The notes under the pieces were generated by a model. The model worked only from the letters and a program-made list of their open reading frames with translations, did not search any database and was not told where the DNA came from. A stretch of 64,000 nucleotides of DNA from Clarireedia homoeocarpa (Eukaryota; Ascomycota; Leotiomycetes; Helotiales; Rutstroemiaceae). The stretch lies in NCBI GenBank assembly GCA_001465935.1, contig LNKV01000020.1, forward strand, positions 255,252 to 319,251. Direction: 5' to 3'. Made by a program: the position numbers and the translations under genes. Below, one piece after another: positions 36,301 through 46,964 of the stretch (the first letter of the stretch is position 1; each line of letters opens with the position of its first letter).

Positions 36301-37302
36301 ATATCCTGGATCATCAGGGCCATAGAACTTGTTCATCTGATTGTGGCGACGAGCAAGGGGAATTGGATTTGTAACAATGTCGAGACGGGCGGAACTACTG
36401 TCAACGAGCTGGAAGGCATTGGTGAGTTGCTTATAGCTCGAATGCTATTATACCAAAGGGGAATTGACCCGGGTAGTGAAATTTTTCAGACTTACTAGCT
36501 TTGGTTTGCTTAGAATATCTGCGAACCGGGAGGGAAGTGGGAGCTTCCGCAAGAGATTGCCTTTTTTATTTTCATAGAAAATAGCTAACTCATATGGTTG
36601 ATCTCGTTGCTGACAGGTTTGTGTGAATTCTCCCACTAAATCCTCAAGAAAGCAAGTCGATGCCTTCACACTGTCAAGCAGTTCAGTGACTTGTTTGCCT
36701 CCGAGCCTAGCATAGCTCTTCAGAAAGGTTACCGCAGCCTCGGCAATATCCTGGAATGCAGTGCCTCTGAAAGGTGTAGCAAGGAAAACTATGCCCCCGA
36801 TCGCTCTCGATAGAGAATTGTATTCCTTCTCGGACCGAGCAGCGATAACAATGGCCTGAATTAGGACGATACCACCCAGGCATGAGGCAATAAACAGGAC
36901 AGGTCGACTGTCGTCTGCGCCAGGTCGAGATTGGATACTCAGCAGCAAGCTCCTAGCAAGCTCTGTGATTTTCATCTCGATCGTACTTCGTTCTTTAAAG
37001 AGACTAGCTGGCCAGTTGATAGTGAAGATTCGCGCCTTTGGAAACGCGGTTGGGAGCATTTCTTGATCCTGGAGCCAATTAATATTCCTGTTGGGATTGC
37101 TCGAACGCCATATCCACGTATCCGGCGACTTTGTATCGAGGCCATGGATGGCGATGATGTCAACATCTGTTTCGGTCTCGTCGTTTTTAGGGTAGACTTG
37201 GGAAAGATGGACACCTTGTCGTGGAGATTGCTGGTTCCGGTCGGCCTATGCCTGATTAGCAGATGCGCAGTAGGCCAACTTCGCATTAGCATGACATACC
37301 AT
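33391..37302 (-). CDS. NLR receptor: hydrolase-like / NACHT / HEAT repeats
   Basis: Proposed exons: 37302-37300 (start ATG only), 37245-36496, 36429-33391; introns of 54 and 66 nt; about 1263 aa. The N-terminal part is an alpha/beta-hydrolase-like domain: AIHGLD, then FIASCLGGIV where a GxSxG nucleophile elbow is expected, with Cys in place of Ser, and GIVFLATPFRG. The NACHT module has P-loop GRAGVGKTT (about 404-412) and Walker B LFVLDGLDE (about 495-503). A FLHLTYQEYFAARYF motif follows. The C-terminal third carries seven 33-residue HEAT-like repeats (LPEEIVQAIAALLKDPD). Fungal NLRs with such an N-terminal domain are thought to act in allorecognition or immunity. An NPIPLARRH stretch links the domains. 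A short frame at 33228-33461 could be an alternative last exon. The ATG-only first exon is the weakest part of the model. Confidence 0.87.
33640..34332. repeat. Seven HEAT-like coding repeats (about 99 bp)
   Basis: Units of about 96-99 bases encode LPEEIVQAIAALLKDPD plus a variable half. The KDPD block is invariant while the next residues vary (KDIR, KHIM, NDIR, RDVR, GYIR, RYTR, RYIM). The high nucleotide identity between units makes slippage and unequal exchange likely. Confidence 0.9.
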
Positions 37303-38072
37303 TGGAGAGTTCTGGGGGGTTTAATCGAATACTTGAAAGAGGGATGACTCTACGATATGATCTACGTTGTCTGAAGGAAGCTTGACCTGGATCAGGCAGA
37401 AGCGCAATAGCCGTAAACCAGTCGCGATGTCAGCAGCACAACGACGCCGCTATAATTAGCTGGCAGTAGTAAATCACCGAAAGCAGCTGAAGTTCTGTAT
37501 ATATTGAGTTAGAGGATCAGGGCCATTGGAGAAGTTGATTATGTTGCGCTTTAAAGATATCCAGCCTGGCGCTTACGCTCAGCCTCACCACACCCACGTT
37601 GGAATGTCTAACTGAGTTAGACATTTCGGCACTTAACAACATCATTCTGGCTATTTCAGTGGAGAGATAAGCGAAAACTGGATCGCGAAGCTGATGGTGC
37701 TGGACGTCTTGACCCCTTGTCTATCATATTTTATATACAGAACTATCTGCTGCCATAATTCCTGTGTGAGTCATCGCAACCTCTCGTTTCTTATCGGTGG
37801 CATTGCGTGCGTAAATCAAGAGTGATAGCTGACCTGATCATCTATCTGAGTGAGACAGGGCTCTTGCTGTTGAAAAGGATCATTTCAACTTTTACCTTTT
37901 CTAGCTATACAGCAGTGGCACAGAGGAACTCGAGAAGGAGGCATTGTGGAAGCTACTGGGTCAATACTGTTATGCATAATCTAAGTTATTTTTGGTAAAG
38001 CGCTCAGGGATATCCCTGTCTAGTGAGCAAGGACGAAACTTTCGAAAAGTATTTTAAATAATCGAATTATAA
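37303..38072. other. Divergent spacer upstream of the NLR, no gene
   Basis: The spacer between the minus-strand receptor and the plus-strand F-box relic. A GTCTAACTGAGTTAGAC palindrome lies at about 37606-37622. I see no coding region with family features. Confidence 0.6.
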
Positions 38073-39330
38073 CGGTATCAAATACTCGAACATGTTCAGG
38101 ATAAAAGTGATTTGGCCCGCATCTCGGTCACTTGCAGGTATCTATTCATTCATACGCAACGGATTCTTTATAATTCAATCACATTGGAAATCTACACAAC
38201 AGACAATGGACGTACAGTCTACCTCCTATTACGAAGTTTGGCCCGAAATCCTGCTTTACGGTCTCTCGTCAAACACTTCATCATGCAACAAGAATATGAC
38301 CGTCAAGGCGGCGAGTATATGCATATTCACAACCCGGATACTGCCCTTACGTCGTTGCTGGAGTCTGTAAGAGCACCAAGTTTTGTGGAAAAGAAAATAT
38401 GGCTCGAGAAACTCATTTTTCGGGGACTTGGTAGCTGCCGCCGCGTTAATCCTGACGATTTTGCCGGGTCTCAAAATTTTGAGAATTGACAAAGATACCT
38501 TCTCGAGAGATAAGCTGTCTTTCATCAGCTGTGAAATTTGGTGTATTCTTAATACTAAAAGACTTGCCTCGACTTCCGCATCTACCTTCGTATGGGATCA
38601 TCTCGAGAATTTCGATGTTGGACCTATTTGGCTTCCCGACTTCTTCATTGAGGCGCTTATCTTTATTCTTTTGCAGCATTCCCACCATCTGAGATCTGCA
38701 AGGATCACTCTCAGATTCTCCTTGGATCGTTCTCTAGGTGGTAAACTCGCCTTGCCTTTTCTCTCCGAATTGGTCTTGATATACACATATATAAAGAAGG
38801 AAGACGATCGGCTAGGCGGCTTCTTGATGGCCCTAACAAAACTGAAGTCCCTCTCTTTCACCTATAGCACCCGTATTTACGCGCAAGATTTCTCTCAGCA
38901 GGCTTTGTTCCGGTCATTATCTCACGTCAAGTCGACTCTACAACAACTGTCAATAAATTTTTATGATTTCAGGATGTACAAGCATAGATTTGGAGACCTA
39001 CCAATGAGCCACAAGATACATGGGGGACCGGATGGCTTGCAAGAATTTACTTCGTTCTTCTCCTTGGAATTATGGCCAACGATTCTGTTCGGGTCTCCAA
39101 AATTCTCACTCGGTACAGTGAACCTAGGGGAACTCTTGCTCCGAAACCTCAAGAAACTCCATCTGAGAGGTCTATTCGCGCAACCGTGGTATGGGATGTG
39201 GTACGACAAGCAGTATGCGGAACTCCTCCGTACTTTCTTGGCCAGTTGGCAGGAATATACACCAAATATAGAAATTCTAATATTGGTGGTTACTATTAGT
39301 TATACTTCGAGGGAAGAGATTACAAACTAG
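38073..39330 (+). pseudogene. F-box-like/LRR-type fungal gene, frameshifted
   Basis: Frame one (38073 to about 38430) reads YQILEHVQDKSDLARISVTC and then TDNGRTVYLLLRSLARNP, the pattern of fungal F-box proteins downstream of the F-box. After WLEKLIFRG the same protein continues in another frame (38425-39330) as DLVAAAALILTILPGLKILR and leucine-rich segments. A one-base shift near 38428 therefore breaks the gene, and a TAA precedes the first part (38070-38072), so the start is also lost. F-box proteins are substrate adaptors of SCF ubiquitin ligases. A further frame at 39343-39531, after a stop, may belong to it. Confidence 0.55.
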
Positions 39331-39930
39331 CTAATATGGAAATTGTTGATGGGGAGCTTATTGGAGTGGAAGGGGAGCCGTATTTACTGGGGAATTGAAG
39401 ATACGACTTGTGGATTTGAATATACGGTTTATTTCAAGGGAAGAAAAGACTGCATAGGGCTTGGTGCATCAGAGATTGCCTCTATCCATGAACCATTAAA
39501 CGGTGCGTCACCCCATTCAACGGTGCCTTAAAAACCTGATCAGACGATGTTTTTGTAATCGGATTGATCTCGCACATACTATTATCGATTTTCTGTTGAA
39601 ACCATCACTTCAGTCTAAAGGTTTTTTTAAAATCAGATCAAGGCATGCAGACGGATTCGGGCAGCCCGTGGTGGACGACTTTATTCTTTCAAGGATCAAT
39701 CTCAATACAAGATTCATGATTTCGATATTAAAACTTGCCGAACGATTTCAAATGTTCAGCTTGCACTTGAAAGTTAGGATTGTCTTTGCTGAAATCAGGC
39801 TGCGCCATGAATCATTGCATACTTTGGTATAGGATTGCTTAGGCAACTGGACGTGGATTTCATGTTCGAAACTCGACTTGATTTATGAACAAATGCATTC
39901 TCTAATGTTCCTACGACTTAAAGTCCCCAA
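39331..39930. other. Spacer, possible tail of the F-box relic
   Basis: The first 200 bases stay open in the frame of the F-box relic after its TAG stop. The remainder has no supported gene and includes the 3' flank of the pectin methylesterase. Confidence 0.5.
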
Positions 39931-41179
39931 TCATGGAGCGCTAAGGCCTAAATACGCACTATCAACCCAACTTGCGTAGTTCGACAAAATCGTCGAGATG
40001 CCCACTGCGCTACTCAACGACTTCGCAAATGACACACGGGTACCTGCTGCGTTGGTATTTGCATACTCCGCAAAGTAGACATTACTAGTATCCTGAGTTG
40101 AATTCCAAGCTATCATAAAATTTTTGTCAGTCGTCTGATTTCTTGAGAATAACATCCAGGGAGAAGGAGCAACGTACCTTGCCATCCTGCCGCCGTGATG
40201 ACATTTCCTAAGTTTGAATTCTGGAACACTACACGCGCATAGTTACCCCAGGGCCGTCCAAGGAATGAAGATCCTTTTGCAGCACTGGCACCGCCGGAAC
40301 CGACAATAACCTTGCTGTGAAAGTCAGCGCTGTAGAGAACTCTAACAGCAAGAGTGTACTTACGCCTTGTCGAACACAAAATACCCAGTCGTGCTACTAC
40401 TCGTACGGCCTTGCGCTGTGATGACGCTCCTATTCCCTGTCAGCATTGTCTCTTTTTCTCCCACTATGACCTAAACTTAAATATCGAGCGAAAAGATGAA
40501 AGGTGACATACGCGCTCCGCAAAACTCCAAGTGTGCAACCCTGAAACCAGCTCTGGCCTGTGATTCCAAAGATGAAATCAACTGCGCCCTCTATATAGCA
40601 GCGGCTGAAGAATTGACTCCCAGTATGCGCATATAGAGTGTCTTGCCAGCCCTTCAGCCCACAGGCGTAGAAGCCGTGGTTTGCACCTGTGGAAGATAGA
40701 GCTACGGCTTGAGAAACGTTTCCAGCGGAATTGGTGACATTCTGTGATATGTTAGCCGAAGCGTAGAAGAGCAAGGTGAAGATTAGAATAGAACACCTAC
40801 CATATTATACATCTTGAACCCGCTACCGGTAATGAGAAGCGTGGCGCTGGCATCATTGCTTCCCACAGCGCTGGCATATGTAGCGTATATGAGCTCGGCA
40901 TGGTTGTCGGCGGGATTTGTGCTTGGGTACGCGGAACCTTTGAGCGTTATGTCGTTTTTGGAAATGGTAATCTTCTCTTTATATGTGCCGGGATACACGT
41001 AGATGGTATCGCCTGCTGCAGCGGCGTTGTATGCTGCTGTAATCTGATCGCTGTTAGATCAATGAATGGCATGGTAATCGGTGACTGACTGTGCTGTAGG
41101 TCTGGCCTGACCCGACGTTGAGAGTGGCGGCGTAGGCGAGCGGTGCCGCGAGAAGCTGGAGGAGAGTGATTGTCTTCAT
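39931..41179 (-). CDS. Secreted pectin methylesterase (CE8)
   Basis: Six exons: 41179-41090, 41043-40801, 40741-40512, 40429-40364, 40314-40178, 40109-39931; introns of 46, 59, 82, 49 and 68 nt; 314 aa. The N-terminus MKTITLLQLLAAPLAYA is a signal peptide. Family motifs in order: YVYPGTYKEKI, QAVAL, GWQDTLYA (catalytic-site Gln and Asp), GAVDFIFG (catalytic Asp) and LGRPWG (catalytic-site Arg). The enzyme removes methyl esters from homogalacturonan in plant cell walls, which exposes it to polygalacturonases and lyases. Length is normal for fungal CE8. All exons are in frame, so the gene looks intact. A pectin acetylesterase-type gene lies about 5 kb away. Confidence 0.93.
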
Positions 41180-43100
41180 GTTGGTGATGTTGAAGATGCG
41201 ATAGGGCTGTGTCGATCTGGGAGAATGAGGACTTTAAACCCGTGAATATAAGCAGGAAGACAGGTCTCCTCTTTACTACAGCATTCACTCACGTAATAGC
41301 CACTCAAAATTTGATACTGCATATTCTTGGCTGGGCGCGACCACTCCAAGCAGACTCAAGCGGAAACAAATTTATCCATATGAAAACATGATTACCACGT
41401 GTAGCTAGAAGCGTTATCTGTGATAATGGATATAGCACATATGGAATGCCAAGAGTCTAGGCTGGACTTTTTCCACCACTGAAAGGAAAGACGCCTGTAT
41501 GTCCGTTTATTTCGGGGAGCAAGGTTAGATACAGCCTGAATTTCCCCACAATTGAGGCCCGCGAGCATGTTACTGGACTCTGCGGTTGAACAGGCCCCTA
41601 CGCCCCACTGAATTCCTAGCATGTGCTGCTTGGCGTCTGGTTTTGGAGTGGACTCACTCGGCGCGGTGAGAAAATGAAGTTCGAAGTACACTTTCTTGGT
41701 ACTCGTATATGAACTTAGAAGGAAGGAAGACCTAAGAGAGGCCCAGACTGCTTTAGATTCATCTTACATGCCATGCAATGCAAGAGTATCGTTATCTAAA
41801 GCGGCTTGGAACCAAGACAAAACAAGGCTCTGATGCATAATATCTTTCTTGTCTATCTATGCCCATGCAAGTCATGCTTGACTTCGATTCTAGACACCGG
41901 TAGTCGGGTGAAATCGTCAGCACCGATGTTCCGAAGAAACTCGTCCCTTTTTGAAGCCAGGTGCCCAGAGCCAAAGACTCAAGGATTCCCCGCAATTCGT
42001 TTAGCAGCTGACTTCTCGCGAAGGAAGTTCTTCAATAGAACCATGATATCATCGTGCAAGAAAGCGTTCATGAAAACTGTTTTCTGCGCAACAGGTCTTT
42101 GATTCCGGACGAATGGTTCGGCTGGGAGAGGTGGAATTCCAAACTTCCTCCGCCGAATGGGAAAGCATGTTGCGCGCTCTCTTAAGGACCCGGGACATCG
42201 GGTGAAAGATTAAGGGTTCTCCGCAAATTGACTCTTATGACACGCGTCTCGTACAAGCATAGGAGATAACACTATAATGCTTGTAGCAGTACGATTGCAG
42301 TTGTCCTTCGTGATAGATCCATGCCGTCGGAAGACTTGAATCTGCTGTGTGATAATGCGTCAGTGTCAAGACTCATCTCAAAGTAACAGGTGTTCTATCA
42401 AATATTCTAGACGCCATGCATCAGGGTAGCTTCTTATGGTGTCGAGAGGCAGGTATGAATACCAGTCGCTCAATTCCAATTCACTCCGGCGAGGGCTTTG
42501 ACATATTCCTAGTACTCGGGATATGCCCCACTCAACTCCCAGTCAATAAATCCTGTGATTCTCATACGGCCTGGAGCCGTTTACATCACGACTAAATTCT
42601 CAGGATGTGGGCCGCTATGAGTCATGAAGATCTTTTGGCTTGTACTCAGCGTCGAGGTGATCAAGTCCAAGTAGGGATACACGAGTACTTTGCTCTTGGG
42701 AAGAGTTTTCCACAGTGCAGCACACCCCGAGAATTGTTGAGTTCCTAGGCTCAATATAAATTCCCTTGATCTTCCTTTCTATTCTTCTTTCTTGCAGGAT
42801 CTTCTCATCTACAGACAGAATTCCTATATGAACAGATAAAAGCAGACATTCAGCCTAGAAGTTCCTTACGTAGATCATATTGTAGGCAAATTGAAGTAAA
42901 AGCATATATCATAATAGCCCCTATAGAAAGAGATATAGAAGATAGTTACACATTACTATACTATATAGGGTAAAAAGAAGGAAAATTAGTTGATATTCTT
43001 TTAAATATAAGTGGGAACTAGTCCCTTGGACTACAGAATACATCCTAGCGGCCTAAGTTAGACTAAAAACGGGGTGGCAGCAGCTCCACAATATATATTT
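41180..43100. other. Intergenic region, no gene supported
   Basis: About 1.9 kb between two minus-strand genes. Short frames at 41392-41691 and 41792-42102 have mixed composition but no recognisable motif. The stretch from 42740 to 43030 is AT-rich. The first few hundred bases hold the pectin methylesterase promoter. Confidence 0.6.
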
Positions 43101-44936
43101 TTATTCACTTGATGTTAAAACACAAATACCAGGTCCGATGATTCTCCCTGTACAAGGCTGTCCATTTGCATCTAGCACGACCGTATCATATTGCAAAGAC
43201 CCTTCACTAATAGGTCTCACGGCTATTACCCCCATCAAATGCATACCTGCTTTCCATGAGTCATGAGAGTCTGTAAAACTTTGTTTTGACCACTTTAAAC
43301 GCCAAACTGGTATGATAGCATCGTCTACTTGTATCTGAAATGGCCCAATACCATAGTAGTGGCGTGCCTTGAGCCCGGAGTTAAATGGTGTTAACTCGAA
43401 TAGGCAAAACTCCTGGAGAATAGAGTACAATTGACGAAGTGAGGTAAATGTTTTCGAATTTAAATGCTTCGGTGTTTCCTTGATAATTTTATCTATATAT
43501 CTGTTGAGAGACACATCTGACATGCTATTCCGTTTCTGGTCATTTTCTGAGTAGCGGAATCCATTAATCATCTCAAGCATAGAGCAGAATTCGAATAGCT
43601 GAAGAGGAGACTTAGTGGATGATGGGAAAAGATCTTTCAAGATCTCTAAAATCATCTCTGCCATACAATCTTTAGTCTGTGGAGACGAGTTGAAAGTTCT
43701 TGCATAGGTGACTCGTCGGGCTCCAGACTCGCTGATAGAGGAGTGTCCGTGGATGTGTAGAGCGCCATCTTGAAAGCTAACACTTGCCTTTTCGGAAATT
43801 CCGGGTGAAATTTCATACTTCTCGTAGGTATCTACGCTCCGTGTTCTAGAATGGTAAGGTAAATGTCGTTGTCGAGACTTTGACCAATCAGGGACCCATG
43901 ATGGATAGGAGGCGTCGTCTGGTAGGGAGACAGGACCGAACTCGAATAGATGAAGCAGCAACTGGAGCCTGGTATCGTTATCACCATTGATAAAAGAGAA
44001 TTCGGTGAGCTCCCTATAGAGCTTCGTCCAGTGGAGAGAATAATCTAGAGAAAACAGACTATCGCCGGATACAAGGCCAAAAAAGGCAGTAATTCGGTCT
44101 TTGGGCTCGAGGCAGGCGGCTTCGTGGAAGCTCCATAGCAACTCAAGTATACTACTAGTGGCCTTTCGCTTGTGCATGCTCGCTATCATCTTCACCGAAT
44201 ACGATGATATATCCAAAGTTTGGATATGCGAGGCAGCCGATGCAAGCAACCGTAGAGGAATAGAAAGCCTCCCACAGTGAACAGTAGCTTCGCGAGCGAG
44301 CCAAGCCTCTTGGATTACCCATCGCCGTGAAAACCAAGAACGGTCGAAGAAGTCATAAACAGAGAAGATACCGGGGCATATAAAGACTTGATCTTTTTTC
44401 TTAGTATCATCGTGGAGGGTTTTCTTTGCTAGCGATACAATGCGCCCTGCCATATTCCAGCCTCTTTCTTCAGGAAATCTGCTCAATTTCCGAAAGAATC
44501 TGAACAATTTCGAAGTCATGTGATTTTCGGGCCCGACCCAGATGTGAACGCTTCTTGCCTGCGCATAGATGTGTCCCATGAATGGGATCTGTTGAGCCTT
44601 CTCTGCTGCGTCATCCTGATTTAGGCACACGGCGTCTATCCAAAAGTAACTTTTTTCTTTGTATGCCCTGAAAACCCGTAGCAGGGCGTCAACATTGGGC
44701 GTGATCCGCAGGTGCGAAGTCTTGTTGCCATATCTTATCTCGAGCGTCTTCGAGTAGTCTGGCTCTCCCCATGTGTATGAAACGGCAGAATATTCCACGT
44801 TTGGTGCTGAACGGCGCTGTTGAATGATGGAACAAAGAAGTGGACTTTCTTTAGCGACCGCCGGCTCAAGAATGATGACCCGAACCGCATCTGCCGCAAC
44901 CAAGGGCTCATAGAGATATTGATTAAAGTTCGACAT
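43101..44936 (-). CDS. HET-domain (heterokaryon incompatibility) protein, HET-6 type
   Basis: Single exon, ATG at 44936, 611 aa. HET-domain signatures: YSAVSYTWG (49-57), YFWIDAVCLNQ (97-107) and RRWVIQEAWLA (204-214). The rest, with ACLEPKDRITAFFGL and SYPSWVPDWS, is typical of the HET-6/OR group. These cytosolic proteins take part in the cell-death reaction when genetically different hyphae fuse. No NACHT or repeat domain is attached. The frame is intact, flanked by AT-rich DNA downstream and an HSP90 fragment upstream. Confidence 0.92.
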   Translation of the reverse strand: MSNFNQYLYEPLVAADAVRVIILEPAVAKESPLLCSIIQQRRSAPNVEYSAVSYTWGEPDYSKTLEIRYGNKTSHLRITPNVDALLRVFRAYKEKSYFWIDAVCLNQDDAAEKAQQIPFMGHIYAQARSVHIWVGPENHMTSKLFRFFRKLSRFPEERGWNMAGRIVSLAKKTLHDDTKKKDQVFICPGIFSVYDFFDRSWFSRRWVIQEAWLAREATVHCGRLSIPLRLLASAASHIQTLDISSYSVKMIASMHKRKATSSILELLWSFHEAACLEPKDRITAFFGLVSGDSLFSLDYSLHWTKLYRELTEFSFINGDNDTRLQLLLHLFEFGPVSLPDDASYPSWVPDWSKSRQRHLPYHSRTRSVDTYEKYEISPGISEKASVSFQDGALHIHGHSSISESGARRVTYARTFNSSPQTKDCMAEMILEILKDLFPSSTKSPLQLFEFCSMLEMINGFRYSENDQKRNSMSDVSLNRYIDKIIKETPKHLNSKTFTSLRQLYSILQEFCLFELTPFNSGLKARHYYGIGPFQIQVDDAIIPVWRLKWSKQSFTDSHDSWKAGMHLMGVIAVRPISEGSLQYDTVVLDANGQPCTGRIIGPGICVLTSSE

Positions 44937-45371
44937 TTGTTCCCTATGGATTTCTGATTGTCAGGAGGCAGAAGACAAGCACGGGCCAATAGCCTCCGGC
45001 TACCCCGCTTTTCCTGGCCGGCCTGGGTAATCCACTACCGAGAACCCCGTGACTGCGGCTCCTGACAATTGTTAACTTGTACTCAGTGTAGAAGTCATTA
45101 GTTCTAAGCAGACCAAGTTGGACTTTCGGTGAATAAAAATTAAGAATGCTTTAAATTCCATCTCAGCTGAAATTCTTTCTTGCCGCTGTAGATCTCTGCA
45201 CAAGGGTGGATTACCGCTACCGAGGCATTTGGATTGCAATGACATTCTGCATTTTGCGTAGACATCGCAAGATTTCCCTTAATTGGGACCGCGCAGAACC
45301 CACCAGTTTGGGTGAAAGATGTGGCCAGAGATTTGCGAGGGACTCTCCCTTGACGTATGACATGAATATGT

Positions 45372-45560
45372 GAAGTCAGGTGCAGGGGACTTGTAGAAGG
45401 AACCGTAGTCTTCTGGGGCGATGTCTCGTGGGTTGCTAGTCCAGATCGGCTTTCGCTTGTTGAGCTCCTCCTCCTCGATCTTTGTCTCTTTAACCTTTTT
45501 GGTCTGTGGTATTTTCTCGGCCTCAACGTCATCAACCTCCTCGAGCTTGGCCTTCTTTTC
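45372..45560 (-). pseudogene. HSP90 gene fragment (charged linker / start of middle domain)
   Basis: Minus-strand frame of 63 codons with KKAKLEEVDDVE, KKVKETKIEEEELNK, KPIWTSNPRDI and DYGSFYKS. This is the unmistakable stretch of fungal HSP90 around the charged linker and start of the middle domain. Neither the ATPase domain before it nor the expected continuation after YKS is present. The frame has no start codon. It is a translocated fragment of an otherwise single-copy chaperone gene, about 190 bases long. Departures such as NKRKP for NKTKP and TSNP for TRNP show that it is free to drift. Confidence 0.72.
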
Positions 45561-45924
45561 GGCTTTATACCCAGCGAAACACCAAGTCTGCTAATTCCAC
45601 CAATGCTATCTAATATACTTGATGCTATTCCATATTTGGACTTTGATTACTAAAGTATTGTGCTCAAAGTAGGCATTAGACAGATTCTGTACTTGCATCA
45701 TTTAACAATCAGCTAGGAGATTTTGATTTTTTGGACTAGTGATTGTATGCCCTTGTAAAATACTGCAGAGATTACTTTATGCGGAGAGTCAGGGATAATC
45801 AGAATGCTCCTTTTATATATTAGCCTCTTCGAATATCCTCCAACGCAGCACTGCAAGCCTACAAATTTCCGTCTTCTAAACTCAAACATTTGGCTAGTCT
45901 CGACTCTCAACTAATCCCCCCGGA

Positions 45925-46865
45925 ATGCAGCTCCTAACTCCTCTCCTGTCACTCCTGGCAGCGACAACCGTCGAGGCGGCGACGAAGGTACTCATATGCT
46001 CCGATAGCACAACAGCCAACTACAATCCCGCAACAACCAACCTCCAAGGGTACCTCCTCTCCTAATCCTCTATCTACATCCAGGCTAACATTCTCCAGCT
46101 GGGGTTACTACATCCATAACTACCTTACCACCCCGGTATCCAACCTCGCCCGCAACGGGCGCAGCACCCGCTCCTTCATCAACGAAGGACTCTGGGCCAC
46201 TCTCCTTGCCTCCACCAATGCTGGGGACTACGTCATCATAGAAATGGGCCATAACGACGACGGAGACCCAACGACCGACACCGCTGACCGCGCTACGCTT
46301 CCAGGCATCGGCAATGACTCGGTGGTCGTCACGACGAGCACCGGGGCAACGGAGACTGTATATTCGTTTGGCTGGTACTTGAGGAAGATGATTGTGGATG
46401 TGCGAGCGAAGAAAGCGACGCCGATATTGAGCGGGATGGTGCCGAGGAATTACTGGACAGGGAATACACTGCAATCGGCATGGCCGTTTGCGGTTTATGC
46501 GCAGCAGGTGAGAACTCTTGTCTTTCGTTCGAAGAAATGGAAATGTGGGGATGCGAACTAATGACAAACTCAGGTGGCTGCTCAAACTGCTGTTGGGTAT
46601 GTGGATCATACGAAGTACGCGGTGAATAGATGGCAGGCTCTTGGCCCAACAACGGCGAAAACCTATTATCCTAATGATAATACGCATACGAATGCTGGTG
46701 GTGCACAGAGTAAGTCGATTCCATTTCTGAAATTGTTGAGAAGAAAGAAACTAATTTGCAATATCAGTTAACACGGAGGCGTTTGTAACTGCGTTGAAGT
46801 GTGCGAAATCTCCACTCGGAGCATATTTAAATTCTAATAGCACAAGCATCAACTATGCATGCTAA
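45925..46865 (+). CDS. Rhamnogalacturonan acetylesterase (CE12, SGNH hydrolase)
   Basis: Four exons: 45925-46049, 46099-46507, 46574-46709, 46768-46865; introns of 49, 66 and 58 nt; 255 aa. The signal peptide is MQLLTPLLSLLAATTVEA. SGNH blocks: ICSDSTTANY (nucleophile Ser), the Gly of block II in LARNGRST, GHND (block III) and NDNTHTN (catalytic Asp/His, block V). The enzyme removes acetyl groups from the rhamnogalacturonan backbone of pectin so that lyases and hydrolases can act. Length equals that of the Aspergillus enzyme. It converges with the sulfatase gene 99 bases away. Confidence 0.92.
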
Positions 46866-46964
46866 TTACTAGAAATTCATTACATATATATATGAATTGA
46901 AATAAAAATAATTTCGTTCGCCGATTGGAGTTGAATACTTGATTTTAACTCGCATGTCTAATCT

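Noticed and set aside
45140..45535. 131-codon minus-strand frame over the HSP90 fragment
   Set aside because: Out of frame with the HSP90 similarity; it is a shadow of the fragment plus downstream DNA.
46085..46687. 200-codon minus-strand frame
   Set aside because: Antisense to exons of the rhamnogalacturonan acetylesterase, whose motifs and introns are all in place.
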